From Candidatus Uhrbacteria bacterium (GTDB taxonomy: Bacteria; Patescibacteriota; Patescibacteriia; UBA9934), in assembly GCA_943359345.1 (NCBI GenBank), contig CALRHE010000001.1:65995-120103 (forward strand): DNA of 54,109 bases, in the 5' to 3' direction. Shown piece after piece: positions 35,746-47,000 of this stretch. How positions within the stretch are numbered: position 1 is the stretch's first letter; the number at the start of each line of letters is the position of its first letter. The position numbers were made by a program, and so were the translations under genes. The notes beneath the pieces are model-generated. The model saw nothing but the letters and a program-made list of their open reading frames with translations. It searched no databases and had not been told where the DNA came from.

Positions 35746-37284
35746 ATGCAGGATCCTGACTCAGTTGATTTCCTAAAACCCCACCATGACCTCCCTGCTC
35801 AGAGCCTGAGTGGGGCGAATCTGGCTGCAGCCAAAACCCCTGCCCCTATTCGGGCTCGTCCGCTCAAAGGCCGTATTTCTAGACGCACAAAATTAGCCTT
35901 TTTTGGTCTGGCTATTCTGATGGCTGGTAGCTACTTGCTAGCCACGGGCATTACCTCAACCGCCTCAAGTGAACCCCAAGATAATTTGTCTTTTTTGGCC
36001 TCACTCAAACGTTTAGTGGTGTCGGGCGACAAAATGGTCTCCGGTCAAGACACAGACCGTGTCAATTTTCTTTTGCTCGGCGTGGGCGGCAGTGGTCACG
36101 ATGGTGCGGAGTTAACCGACAGCATTATCCTGGGGAGTTTAAAGCCCTCAACCAAAGAGGTGGGTTTGATTTCCATCCCGCGTGACCTGAACGTCTACTT
36201 GGACGATTATGGTTATCGCAAAATCAATAACGTCAACGCTTTTGCCGAATCGGAAAAACATGGGAGTGGCCCCGAGGCCACAGCCAAGGTAGTAACAGAG
36301 ATCCTGGGTGAAGATGTGCATTACACGGTCAAGGTGGACTTTGGTGGCTTTGCAGACATTATCAACACTCTGGGTGGGATCGATGTGTACGTTGAAGACT
36401 CGTTCACGGATCCTGCTTATCCGCTTGATGATGATCTTGGGAGCGTGGAAACCATCAGCTTCACACAGGGCTGGACGCATATGAACGGAGCAACGGCTCT
36501 CAAATTTGCCCGCTCTCGTCATGGGTCAAACGGTGAAGGCTCAGATTTTGCACGCGCCGCTCGTCAACAAAAAATCCTCTTAGCCGTTAAAGACAAGGCC
36601 TTGTCACTGGGTGTGCTTTTAAATCCCGCTAAACTCAGCCGCATCCTCGGCACCGTTCAAGACAACGTCAATACCAATCTCACGCTCTGGGAAATGATGC
36701 GCTTCATCAAGTACATTCCCGATATTTCAAGTAACAATATCGCCATGCACGTGCTCGACAATCGTAGCGGTCTGCTCTATGACGCTAACTATAATGGCGC
36801 CTATGTACTTCTCCCATACGAAGAAGATTGGAGCGAACTCCACGCGCTGGCCAATAATATCTTCCAAAAATCACCCAATGATCCAAGCTTTACAACTGCC
36901 AAGCCAGCAACCACATCGTCCTTAAATGTCACCGTCGAAATCCAAAATGGGACTGGCACAACTGGACTGGCCTCACAAACCGCTCAACTGCTTGAAGGCT
37001 CGGGCTTTAAGGTGGTAACCGTTGGTAACGCTCTTAATCGAGAGTCAGCCAAAACGATTATTTATGATCTGACCGATGGTCAAAAAGATCAGGAGCTAGC
37101 TGCACTTAAGGACTACTTATCGGCCGAGGTGTATATGTCGACCAAGGGCTACCTGGCGGCTGACGATGTGGTCCCAGATGAGGTCCTGGCGGGCACACCT
37201 GGAGTCGAGCTTGTGACCAGTACCACAGACATTGACTTTTTGATAATTTTAGGCCAAGATTCAACAAATCTCGTGCTCCGCTAA
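35746..37284 (+). CDS. LytR-CpsA-Psr (LCP) family protein with LytR_C domain
   Basis: DRVNFLLLGVGGSGHDGAELTDSIILGSL...VGLISIPRDLNVYL...INNVNAFAE; C-terminal VTVEIQNGTGTTGLASQTAQLLEGSGFKV. Confidence 0.9.
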   Translation: MQDPDSVDFLKPHHDLPAQSLSGANLAAAKTPAPIRARPLKGRISRRTKLAFFGLAILMAGSYLLATGITSTASSEPQDNLSFLASLKRLVVSGDKMVSGQDTDRVNFLLLGVGGSGHDGAELTDSIILGSLKPSTKEVGLISIPRDLNVYLDDYGYRKINNVNAFAESEKHGSGPEATAKVVTEILGEDVHYTVKVDFGGFADIINTLGGIDVYVEDSFTDPAYPLDDDLGSVETISFTQGWTHMNGATALKFARSRHGSNGEGSDFARAARQQKILLAVKDKALSLGVLLNPAKLSRILGTVQDNVNTNLTLWEMMRFIKYIPDISSNNIAMHVLDNRSGLLYDANYNGAYVLLPYEEDWSELHALANNIFQKSPNDPSFTTAKPATTSSLNVTVEIQNGTGTTGLASQTAQLLEGSGFKVVTVGNALNRESAKTIIYDLTDGQKDQELAALKDYLSAEVYMSTKGYLAADDVVPDEVLAGTPGVELVTSTTDIDFLIILGQDSTNLVLR

Positions 37285-37304
37285 GTCGAGAAGGTCGGCG
37301 TTTT

Positions 37305-38675
37305 ATGCAAACTGCCCCAAAAGCCGTGCTTATCGGCCGAACTAACGTCGGCAAGTCTTCGCTTTTCAACAAAATGATTGAAGAGCAAAAGTCACTTGTA
37401 TCAGAGGTTGCTGGCACCACCCGCGACCGTTTTGAGGCTGACTGTATCTGGCGCGGCAAGATTATCCGCATGGTAGACACGGGTGGGCTTGACGTCGACC
37501 AAAGCCACGAAATCGAAAAAAACGTGGTTGAGCAAGCCAACATCGCTATTGAACAAGCTGACATTATTTTGTTCTTGGTGGATGTTAATGTCGGACCCAT
37601 GGCTGACGATCTTGAGATTGCGCGCCGGCTGCTTAAAAGTGGCAAGCCCGTAATCGCAGTTGGCAACAAAGCCGACAACGCCATGCTGCGACGTCGTGCC
37701 AGTGGTGATGACTGGAAGTCCTGGCCGCTCAATCGTCCTTTTGCTATTAGCGCCAAACAAGGTGTTGGCGTTGGAGATTTATTGGATGAAATCACTAACA
37801 CGCTTATCAAAGCTGGTAAGCCGCCGGCTGACGTGGCCGAGATTCTCCCCATGCGCATTTGTGTGCTTGGCGAACCCAACGTCGGCAAGTCGACCCTCCT
37901 GAACGCAGTTCTCGGTGAGAAGCGTTTTATTACCGCCAACGTGCCTCACACCACGCGCGAACCCAACGACGCACTTGTAGAACATAATGACCAGACCTAT
38001 AAATTTATTGATACCGCTGGCGTACGTAAGCAGGCTGCTAGGCGCAACTCCGGGACCACTTTGGAAAAAATCGGGGCTGAAAAAACTTTGGACATGGTCG
38101 CTAAAGCTGACGTGGCTTTGTTTGTACTTGATATTACCAAAGAGATCAGCACTCAAGAACGTCATCTAGCTGGGGTTCTTCAAGACTCTAAGGTGAGTGT
38201 CATCATCATTGCCAACAAGTGGGACCTGATCCCGAATAAAACCACCACCAGTGTCAACGACTACGAAAAGATTATTCGTGGTTTCTTGCCACAACTCAAA
38301 TACGCACCAATTTTGTTTACCTCTGCACTGACGGGTAAACGAGCACAGGATATTTTTGACCTGATCGCTACCGTTTTCCAAACCCGCTTTACTCAACTCT
38401 CAGATGACGAAGCTAAGCAATTCATGAGCAAAGCTATCGTGCGCCACAAACCGACACGGGGTAAAGGTGTAAAAAGCCCTAAAATCGTGTCTTTCCGTCA
38501 GTCACACATTAATCCTCCGGTCTTTGCTCTGTCAGTGAACTTGTCACGGACTGATTCATTAGCCACAGCCTACGTCCGTTTCCTGGAAAATATTCTCCGT
38601 GAACAGTACGACTTCACGGGCACGCCAATCCGGATTAAAATTGAAGTTGACCGTAAGTCTCACACCACGTACTAA
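37305..38675 (+). CDS. der: ribosome biogenesis GTPase Der
   Basis: Two GTPase domains: AVLIGRTNVGKSSLFNKM and ICVLGEPNVGKSTLLNAVLGEKRFITANVPHTTREPNDA; KH-like C-terminus. Confidence 0.95.
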   Translation: MQTAPKAVLIGRTNVGKSSLFNKMIEEQKSLVSEVAGTTRDRFEADCIWRGKIIRMVDTGGLDVDQSHEIEKNVVEQANIAIEQADIILFLVDVNVGPMADDLEIARRLLKSGKPVIAVGNKADNAMLRRRASGDDWKSWPLNRPFAISAKQGVGVGDLLDEITNTLIKAGKPPADVAEILPMRICVLGEPNVGKSTLLNAVLGEKRFITANVPHTTREPNDALVEHNDQTYKFIDTAGVRKQAARRNSGTTLEKIGAEKTLDMVAKADVALFVLDITKEISTQERHLAGVLQDSKVSVIIIANKWDLIPNKTTTSVNDYEKIIRGFLPQLKYAPILFTSALTGKRAQDIFDLIATVFQTRFTQLSDDEAKQFMSKAIVRHKPTRGKGVKSPKIVSFRQSHINPPVFALSVNLSRTDSLATAYVRFLENILREQYDFTGTPIRIKIEVDRKSHTTY

Positions 38676-38685
38676 TTGATAACGT

Positions 38686-39246
38686 ATGAGTTTGTTGATT
38701 GTGGGACTAGGCAACCCAGGTAAGGAATATACAGGCACACGCCACAACACCGGTTTTCTGGCGGTCGAGGCCCTGGCTGCAGCTCTTCAAGAAAAATGGA
38801 AGCTAGACAAAGCTGCCAAGGCCGAAGTTATTGAAACACGTTATTTTGATACCAAAATTATCCTAGCTAAGCCCCAGACGTACATGAATCTATCCGGCCA
38901 GAGCGTGGCCAGCTTAATGACGACTTTTAATGTGACAGTCGAGGATGTTTGGATTGTGTCTGATGACGTGGCTCTCCCACTTGGTACTCTACGCATTCGT
39001 ACAGGCGGGAGTGCCGGCGGACACAATGGTCTAAAATCGGTCATCGAACAACTCGGCAGCGAAAACTGTGTGCGTTTCCGGCTTGGCGTCAACGAACCCC
39101 CAGCCAAGCTGCCGCTTGAAAATTACGTGCTCCAGAAATTTTCCAAGAGCGAGCTGAAAACGCTCGGAAAAGTCATCGAAAAAACTCGTGAGCTCATTTT
39201 GAAAAGTATCGCCGAGGGGGTTGCTGATACTTCAGTGACTGCCTAA
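38686..39246 (+). CDS. pth: peptidyl-tRNA hydrolase
   Basis: MSLLIVGLGNPGKEYTGTRHNTGFLAVEAL...LAKPQTYMNLSGQSV...GSAGGHNGLKSVIEQLG. Confidence 0.96.
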   Translation: MSLLIVGLGNPGKEYTGTRHNTGFLAVEALAAALQEKWKLDKAAKAEVIETRYFDTKIILAKPQTYMNLSGQSVASLMTTFNVTVEDVWIVSDDVALPLGTLRIRTGGSAGGHNGLKSVIEQLGSENCVRFRLGVNEPPAKLPLENYVLQKFSKSELKTLGKVIEKTRELILKSIAEGVADTSVTA

Positions 39247-39314
39247 CCTGATGCTTATAGAAATACGGGCCGGATAAATACACCCTTCTAGTTACTGGTA
39301 CCTCTAATCAATGT

Positions 39315-39355
39315 AATATTTTTCAAACGCGACACTGTCGCGTTTGAAAAATATT
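39315..39355. repeat. perfect 19-bp-arm palindrome between pth and dprA
   Basis: aatatttttcaaacgcgac-act-gtcgcgtttgaaaaatatt. Confidence 0.9.
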
Positions 39356-39406
39356 GACCAATGTTTATAGGCCTAAAATAGACTCAGGTTCAGGTAAACT
39401 TCCGCC

Positions 39407-40489
39407 ATGACTTCAGCTTACGCCATCGCCTTAAGCCACTTCGCACCCTTTGGGTCACGCACATACTTGCGCTTGTTTGAGTATTTTAAAAACTACGAGG
39501 CTATCTGGCAGGCCACGGCCGATGAGCTACGTTCGCTTATGATCAGCGAGAAGACTGTTGCACAGTTCTTAGAGTGGCGGCAAAAAACCAATCCCCAAGC
39601 ACTTGTCGATCACATTACCAAGCTTGGTCTCGACACTATCGACCGTGACGATCAACGCTTTCCAGCCGCACTCAAAACTATTTTTGACCCGCCAATCATT
39701 CTTTATGTCCAAGGTCAGCTGCCACAAACCGATCAAATGATCGGCATTGTCGGCTCGCGTGATGCTACTCAGTACGGGCTGCGAACCGCCAAACAGTTTT
39801 CAAGCGAGCTCACACGAGCTGGTCTCATCGTAGTCAGCGGCTTAGCGCGTGGCATCGATGTGCAAGCACACGCCGGCGCCATGTCAGCCGGCGGCAAGAC
39901 GATCGCAGTCTTAGCCCACGGACACGCCGAGCTTAAAGGCTCGAAACGTGAATTCGGTTCCAAGATCATTGAGCAAGGTGGTGCCATCATCAGCGAACAA
40001 CCACCGCACCTGGTAGCTTTAAACTTCCACTTCCCGATTCGTAACCGCATTATTGCGGGCCTATCTCGTGGCGTCGTGATTGTCGAAGCCGAACTACCGT
40101 CAGGTACATTGCACACGGCTCAGGCCGCCTTGAACGCTGATCGTGAGGTCTTTGCTATCCCCGGCCCGATCGACTCGCCAACATCGGTCGGAACCAACAA
40201 ACTCATTCAAGATGGGGCCCAAGTGGCTATGTCGGTCAACGACGTTTTAATCGGTCTTGGATTACCCGCCCAAAAACCACTAGAACCAGTTCTGGCGCCC
40301 AAGGTAGCCCCACCGCCAGGCTCGCCCGAAGAAGCAGCTCTACTGCCCCATCTGTCTGTTCATCCGATGCACGTCGACGACCTGTCCCGAGCCAGCGGGT
40401 TGGCGACCTCAACTGTTCTAGGAACATTGACGATTCTTGAAATCCATGGCAAGGTCCGCCACTTAGGCAACATGTATTACAGCTTGTAG
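39407..40489 (+). CDS. dprA: DNA processing protein DprA
   Basis: IGIVGSRDATQYGLRTAKQFSSELTRAGLIVVSGLARGIDVQAHAGAMSAGGKTIAVLAHG...FPIRNRIIAGLSRGVVIVEA. Confidence 0.95.
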   Translation: MTSAYAIALSHFAPFGSRTYLRLFEYFKNYEAIWQATADELRSLMISEKTVAQFLEWRQKTNPQALVDHITKLGLDTIDRDDQRFPAALKTIFDPPIILYVQGQLPQTDQMIGIVGSRDATQYGLRTAKQFSSELTRAGLIVVSGLARGIDVQAHAGAMSAGGKTIAVLAHGHAELKGSKREFGSKIIEQGGAIISEQPPHLVALNFHFPIRNRIIAGLSRGVVIVEAELPSGTLHTAQAALNADREVFAIPGPIDSPTSVGTNKLIQDGAQVAMSVNDVLIGLGLPAQKPLEPVLAPKVAPPPGSPEEAALLPHLSVHPMHVDDLSRASGLATSTVLGTLTILEIHGKVRHLGNMYYSL

Positions 40490-40491
40490 CT

Positions 40492-41745
40492 ATGTTTGAG
40501 CGTTACCACGCCGCTAACAAAAAACTCTTGTCGCTCATGAATATTGAGCAAGTTTGGAAGCATACTTCCAAGGCTACGCTCGAGGCTTCCCTGAAACGCG
40601 TACGTCAGCTCTTGCATCGCCTTGGTAATCCCGAACAAGCCATGAAATTCGTGCACGTTACTGGCACAAGCGGCAAAGGTAGCGTGACTTACATCATGCA
40701 CGAAATCTTACGCCGCAGTGGCGAGAAGGTTGCCAGCTACAGTTCGCCGCATACCACTAGCTATCTTGAACGTTTCCGCATTGATGACAAGCTCGCCCAT
40801 CCCGACGCCCTAGCCGCGGCCATCGAGGTCGTGATCGACGCGCATGAGCAACACGTGCTGGCTGGCCACGAGGCTCTGACAATGTTTGAGTTAAATGCCT
40901 GTACCGCCTTGCTCTTGTTCCAGCGTGCAGGCATTGATTGGTGCGTGCTTGAAGTCGGCATGGGAGGCCGTTACGATGCCACCAACGTCATCCCCTCCCC
41001 GGTCGTGGCCATCATTACTAATATCAATCTTGATCACACCGATTTCTTGGGACCGACCAAAATCCACATCGCCAAAGAAAAAGCCGGTATTATCAAGCCG
41101 GGTTGTTTGGTCGTCACTGGCGAAACCGCAGTTGGCCCACTTAAAGTCATTCGCGCTGAAGCTAGGAAGTGTAAAACTCCCCTGCTCGTCATCCCAAATG
41201 AAACTGGTGACCATCTCGAACATAATGCCGACATCTGTCGCGCGGCCGGGTTACTGATAGGTATGTCACCGCTTGTCATTGAATTAGCCATTGAGAATAC
41301 TCCACCACTACCCTGTCGCTTAGAAGTTATTCAAGAGCACCCGCGTGTCATACTAGATGGCGCCCACAACGTGGCTAAAATGCAAGCCACTATCGCTCAC
41401 GTCAAGCGTATGCGTAAGGGTAAGGTGCATGTTATTTTTGGATGCAAAGGCACCAAAGATGCCGCCTCCATAGCTAAAGAACTTACTCAAGTGGCTGACA
41501 GTGTTCGAGCCACCCGTTTCACGGAAGGCCACGGCGCTCCCGTCAATCCGCTGCAAGTTCTCAAGCTCTTCCCCAATAAACTCCAAGTGAGAGCTTATCT
41601 TTTCCCGCACGATGCTCTGACGGATGCACTCAAGGTAGCCAAAAAATCTGATACCATTCTCATCACTGGTTCGCTGTATTTGGCTGGCGAGTTACGCACG
41701 CACTGGCGCTCTGAAAAACAAATTTTGAAAGCACGAAAAAGTTGA
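40492..41745 (+). CDS. folC: folylpolyglutamate/dihydrofolate synthase family (Mur ligase superfamily)
   Basis: FVHVTGTSGKGSVTYIMHEILRRSGEKVASYSSPHTTSYLERFRID...VLEVGMGGRYDATNVI...ILDGAHNVAKM. Confidence 0.9.
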   Translation: MFERYHAANKKLLSLMNIEQVWKHTSKATLEASLKRVRQLLHRLGNPEQAMKFVHVTGTSGKGSVTYIMHEILRRSGEKVASYSSPHTTSYLERFRIDDKLAHPDALAAAIEVVIDAHEQHVLAGHEALTMFELNACTALLLFQRAGIDWCVLEVGMGGRYDATNVIPSPVVAIITNINLDHTDFLGPTKIHIAKEKAGIIKPGCLVVTGETAVGPLKVIRAEARKCKTPLLVIPNETGDHLEHNADICRAAGLLIGMSPLVIELAIENTPPLPCRLEVIQEHPRVILDGAHNVAKMQATIAHVKRMRKGKVHVIFGCKGTKDAASIAKELTQVADSVRATRFTEGHGAPVNPLQVLKLFPNKLQVRAYLFPHDALTDALKVAKKSDTILITGSLYLAGELRTHWRSEKQILKARKS

Positions 41746-41746
41746 T

Positions 41747-44017
41747 ATGACCAAACTTTTGATTGTCGAGTCTCCGACAAAAGCCAAAACCATTACCAAA
41801 TTCTTAGGCCGCGACTACAAAGTCATGTCCTCTTTTGGTCATATCCGAGACCTACCTAAAAAGAAGACAGGCGTTGATGTTAACAATGGCTTTGAGCCCA
41901 CCTACGAAGTCTCACCAGATAAAAAAGCCAAAGTCAAAGAACTCAAAGACGCCGCCAAGAAAGTTGATGAGATCTACCTCGCCACCGACGAAGACCGCGA
42001 AGGTGAGGCGATTGCTTGGCACATCGCTGCGGTTTTGGGCATGGACGACAAAACTGCCAAGCGGATTACTTTTCATGAAATTACCAAGAGTGCTATTGAG
42101 CATGCCCTAACCAACTCGCGCACCATTGATCACAAACTCGTCGACGCTCAACAAGCTCGTCGCATCCTTGATCGTCTCGTAGGTTATGAGCTGTCGCCAC
42201 TTTTGTGGCGTAAAGTTGCTCGCGGTCTTTCGGCTGGTCGCGTGCAGTCAGTAGCGGTGCGGCTGGTGGTCGAGCGCGAGCGCGAACGTTTGGCTTTCAA
42301 ATCTGAAGAGTACTGGAGCATTGAAGCTGATTTCAAACAGACCGGAGCTGTTTTTCCTGGAAAACTTTTCGCTATCGGTGATAAGAAAGTAGATAAACTC
42401 GACATCAAAAACGAGGCGGCAGCCAAAGCTATCGTTGAGGCTGTCAGTGACGCAGACTTTGTAGTGAAAGATATCGAAACCAAAGAGGCCTCACGCAAGC
42501 CGCCCACCCCACTTACGACCTCAAGCTTGCAACAGGAAGCTTACAACCGCCTGGGCATGAGTGCCAAGCAGACCATGACCCTAGCTCAGCGCCTGTACGA
42601 AACCGGTCAGATCACCTACATGCGTACTGACTCGATGAACCTAGCTGAGCAGTTCACAACCGCTACCCAGGCCTATTTAAAGGCTAACTTTGGCTCAGAA
42701 TATGCCACTGGCACAGTCGTTTATAAAACCGGTAAAAAAGGTGCTCAAGAAGCTCACGAAGCTATCCGCCCCACCGATGTAACCGCTGAGCCAGAGTCAC
42801 TCAAGGCCACGCTCGAACCAGGTGAGTGGAAGCTCTACAACCTTATCTGGAGTCGCACCGTGGCCTCCCAAATGCCGAACGCCAAGATGCGCCGCACCGC
42901 TATCGACCTTGAGGGCAACCAACACACTTTCCGCGCCAACGGCAGCACACTCGTGTTCCCAGGCTTCATGAAAGTCTGGCAAGCCGCTGAAGATAAAATA
43001 CTACCCGAGCTTAAAATTGGCGAGACTCTTGGCAAACCTGTAGAAGTTAGGCCTGAGCAACATTTTACCGAACCGGCGGCTCGTTACTCTGACGCCACCT
43101 TGATTAAGGCACTAGAGGAATACGGCATTGGTCGACCTTCCACGTACGCACCAACCCTAACCACGGTGATCGACCGCGGCTACGTGATTCGTGATGACAA
43201 CAAAAAGCTTTTCCCGTCTGATACCGCTTTCATTGTTACCGATCTACTCAAGGAGCACTTCCCCAACATTGTCGATTACGACTTCACGGCCAACATGGAG
43301 AAACAATTCGATGGTATCGCCGAAGGCGAACACGAATGGCGCAAAGTCATGGCCGATTTCTACACACCTTTCCATGAACTAATTGTCTCCAAGGGTGCCG
43401 ACCTATCACGCGCTGACGTCATGAAAGAACGCGAGCTAGGTACCGATCCCAAAACCGGACTAAAAATTATCGTGCGGACTGGGCGCTTTGGCCCTTATGT
43501 CCAGGTTGGCGAAGCTACTGACGAAAACCCTAAACCCCCACGAGCTTCACTAAACAAGAATCAGCTCATGGATACCTTAACGGTCGCCGATGCTTTAAAA
43601 CTTCTGATCTTCCCTCGTACTCTCGGTAAGCTCGAAAATGGTGATGACCTGATTGTTAACAAAGGTCCATTCGGTCCGTATATGAAGTCCGGCGCTGTCA
43701 ATGTGACTTTGCCACCAGACATCGACCCATCTGAAGTAACTTTCGACCAAGCTAAAAACTTGTTTGTAGAAGGCGCCGAAAAGAAAAAGCAGATGATGGC
43801 CCCGCTCCTTGAGCTCGGTGAAGATCCAGAAACGAAAACTCCACTCCTGGTAAAATCCGGTCGCTATGGCGCTTATGTCACGGATGGAAAAACCAATGCC
43901 ACTGTGCCCAAGGACCAAGATCCAACCACTGTCACCCGTGAGCAAGCCATTGACATGCTCATCAAAAAACGTAAATCCCCCAAGCGCGCCTGGAAAGGCA
44001 AAAAGAAAGAGGCCTAG
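41747..44017 (+). CDS. topA: DNA topoisomerase I
   Basis: KLLIVESPTKAKTITKFLGRDYKVMSSFGHIRDLPKK...ITYMRTDSMNL...GIGRPSTYAPTLTTVIDRGYV. Confidence 0.97.
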   Translation: MTKLLIVESPTKAKTITKFLGRDYKVMSSFGHIRDLPKKKTGVDVNNGFEPTYEVSPDKKAKVKELKDAAKKVDEIYLATDEDREGEAIAWHIAAVLGMDDKTAKRITFHEITKSAIEHALTNSRTIDHKLVDAQQARRILDRLVGYELSPLLWRKVARGLSAGRVQSVAVRLVVERERERLAFKSEEYWSIEADFKQTGAVFPGKLFAIGDKKVDKLDIKNEAAAKAIVEAVSDADFVVKDIETKEASRKPPTPLTTSSLQQEAYNRLGMSAKQTMTLAQRLYETGQITYMRTDSMNLAEQFTTATQAYLKANFGSEYATGTVVYKTGKKGAQEAHEAIRPTDVTAEPESLKATLEPGEWKLYNLIWSRTVASQMPNAKMRRTAIDLEGNQHTFRANGSTLVFPGFMKVWQAAEDKILPELKIGETLGKPVEVRPEQHFTEPAARYSDATLIKALEEYGIGRPSTYAPTLTTVIDRGYVIRDDNKKLFPSDTAFIVTDLLKEHFPNIVDYDFTANMEKQFDGIAEGEHEWRKVMADFYTPFHELIVSKGADLSRADVMKERELGTDPKTGLKIIVRTGRFGPYVQVGEATDENPKPPRASLNKNQLMDTLTVADALKLLIFPRTLGKLENGDDLIVNKGPFGPYMKSGAVNVTLPPDIDPSEVTFDQAKNLFVEGAEKKKQMMAPLLELGEDPETKTPLLVKSGRYGAYVTDGKTNATVPKDQDPTTVTREQAIDMLIKKRKSPKRAWKGKKKEA

Positions 44018-44028
44018 CCCCTTTCAGA

Positions 44029-47000
44029 CTACTTACTCTGGGCTGGAGCAGCACTCGTAAAGCCCTCGGCTTCGAGCTCTGCCATGGACAGCTTGTGGCC
44101 ATCGACCACGGCTGACATGTGCCACTCGCCGTCAACAAACTCAGGGAACAAATTCAATTTATCAGCAGCTTCAGAGGTCAACCAACGACGCATTTGACCT
44201 TCATTTTGAGCTATTTGCACGGCTAAACGCTTAGCAAATAACTCCGCACTCAAGTCACTATCACTATCAAATCCGTAAGCTTCGGGATTATTTTGAATGA
44301 CTCGTTTCAAAACATAGGTTATGCCTTCGCGCTGCCCTCCACCCATAACTCTTGAACCAACCGGAATCTCACCTTGAAAGCGCACCCCGCTTGTTGGCGC
44401 TTCTGGTAGGTCAACCTGATCCGGAGTAGCCACTCCAAACCACTTATCGTGTACCTGAGCTGCGTAGGTTTTGACATTTGCCAAGGCTCGTTCAAGAAGT
44501 TCATCTACATCTAGCATTTCTGCCCCCTGCCTGAGCATATCTCCCCCAGCCGCGACCGCCGTCCCACCCAAACCGGCATAGCGAATAAGTGTACCTATGG
44601 CCTGACGCTTATCCCGAATAGAGCTACTCGGGTGTATTTTTTGCCACAATTCGGTAAAACCTTCTTTAATCACCTTAGCTACTGTCACCTCTGACTTCCT
44701 CTCACCCCGAGCTTCAGCTTGTTTAGCCAGACGATAACGCTCAACCACAGCCTGCAAGCTATAAGCCGATCCTCTGGCTAAGTGCAATCCGGCCAGCGCC
44801 ACCCCGGCCCCAGACGCAGCTGCCGTTGCGCTAGCTACCACGAGCGATGAATTCACGGCCTCCCGCATCACCTTGCCACCTGAAACTTTACTAATCAGGT
44901 GAGCATCTAGCATGACCTTGGCCTCGGCCGCCTCGGCTACGGCTTTATCCATCGCCTCCTTGAAGCGCTCTGCGTATTCAGCTTCAACATCGGAGCCATG
45001 AGACCCAAAATTGGACAAAACCGTTTCTAGCTTTTGTGCTAGCAAAGTTTTTAGTTCTGGTGTTAAACGACGAAGGTTTTTAATCTCTGCCAATAAATTT
45101 TGCTGGCGTTCACGCAGATTCTCTAAGCGGACTTCTAATAAGTTACCAGTGACGGGATTGCGCACCCCGTACACGTCCTGTCGAGCTCGGACAGCCTCAA
45201 GAATGACCCGCTGAAAATCTTTACTATCTAGGTGAGCGGCAACCGACTGGGTAGACCAACGCAACAAATCTGGCACCAGTGCAGCTCCCCAAGTGCTAGC
45301 CAGACCGCCAGCTACTCCAGCTGTGACCTGCAACAATTTTTCAGACTTGCCAGCTTCAAGCCGGCCCTCAAGCTCGCGCGGAGATAATTCACCTAAAATC
45401 TCTTCCTTATACACTCTGCTCCAACCATTGCGAATGTAGTCAGCCGCTCTAGCCCAGGTAGCTGCAACGCCAGCTAACATGCCTCGTCTTGGTTCAATAG
45501 CTGGTTGTGCGGAATCGGTCTGTGGCCGCACTGCTGCTGCAGTAGTTCTAGGTTTGCGCACTCGCTTAGTCTTAGGCCGAACTACGGACTCAACTTCCTC
45601 ATGCTCTGATTCCGAATCCAATTCAAAACGAATACTTTCTAATGAGGCTGCGTAGCGCTTAAGATCTTCCTCTATTGCTTGAGCCCTAACCCGAGACAAG
45701 CCTAGATCAAATCCGGCCTGGTGATCAGCCTTAAGCACGTCTAAAACTTCAGTTAGTTTAGCCGCCGCGTTACTGAGCGAGGCCTGCAAAAAATCAACAT
45801 TTGGCACGTCTACATTCAACTGATCACGAATCTCGAGCAGGCCCTGCTCAAGCTCCGTCAGTTTAGCCTGAATATCAAGGTTAATCGGCTCTAAATCAGA
45901 AGTGCTAAGTTCGACCGGACTACTCTTAATTTTTCGAATACGCCCAAGCAAGCGCCGTCGCTCCCGGCGACCATCACTAACACCTACCTCAAGACGTACT
46001 TTGTCTAACTTAGACAGTCTGCCTTGATCAAAGGCTAGTTTTAGGCGTTTAGTCTCGGCCTCCAAAGCCTGCAAAGCGGTTTCAAGCTTAGCCGGAGCTA
46101 GCTCACTCAGGGCTGCATCAGTGTCTGAATCAATCAAAACCTGAGCTTCTCCCAACACACTGATCCAACCCGCGGCCGCTTGTTCGGCCAGGTCGGCCTC
46201 CGAACGCTTATCCGGCAATCCCAACGCCTCATCGCTCGGCCCCGAGCTTGAGTTAGCTAGTTTGGCCAGGGCACGCTCGCGTCGACTCATCACCGACGCA
46301 GATTCGACTTGAGCTTGAGCAGGCACCGGTACAGGCGCTAACGATTCAGCCCGGACCCTATCTCTAGCCGCAATCTCTAACTTCACCTTTACCAATTCTT
46401 GGGTGTCTGTACTCGGAGCTTCGTTAGGATCTACTCCACCGACAGTATCAAGTTGTTTTTGACGTTCAACCAGTCGCTCGAAAGCTCTTTGCTGACGTGC
46501 CAACGTTTTAATGCGCTTAAAAAATTCTTTCTGTCGCGCCGGCAAGACTGCCGCATACACATCCTCCAATTTGAATCTATCAAAACCAACCGTACACTCA
46601 ACAATCATGCGTTCTCGCACGTCTTCGGTTAAAGGTTTATTTCTAAAACCAGGTTGCCAAACATCTGCATTAGCCGTCAAGCTATCTAAACCTGATTTGA
46701 GCTGCTCGCTTAAACTATCAAGACTGTCTTGCACCTCCTCTTGTGTAAGTGTCTTATAGACTTCTGGTATGGCCGCATGATCTTGACTATCAGGAACAGA
46801 TAACGGCTGCCCTGGCGTCACCTCAGCTGAGGTCAATAACTTTTCAAAATGGTCGGCCAGATCGTACATAGCCTTATCGGGCTGGGCTCCTGCCAATTTT
46901 GGGTCAATCTCTGGTGCGCGTGGTTTAGCCTTAAAACTTCGCAGGTTTTCTGACGGTAGCAACTGCAACTTAGCCTCAATGTCAGCCCTAAGTGCTTTAG

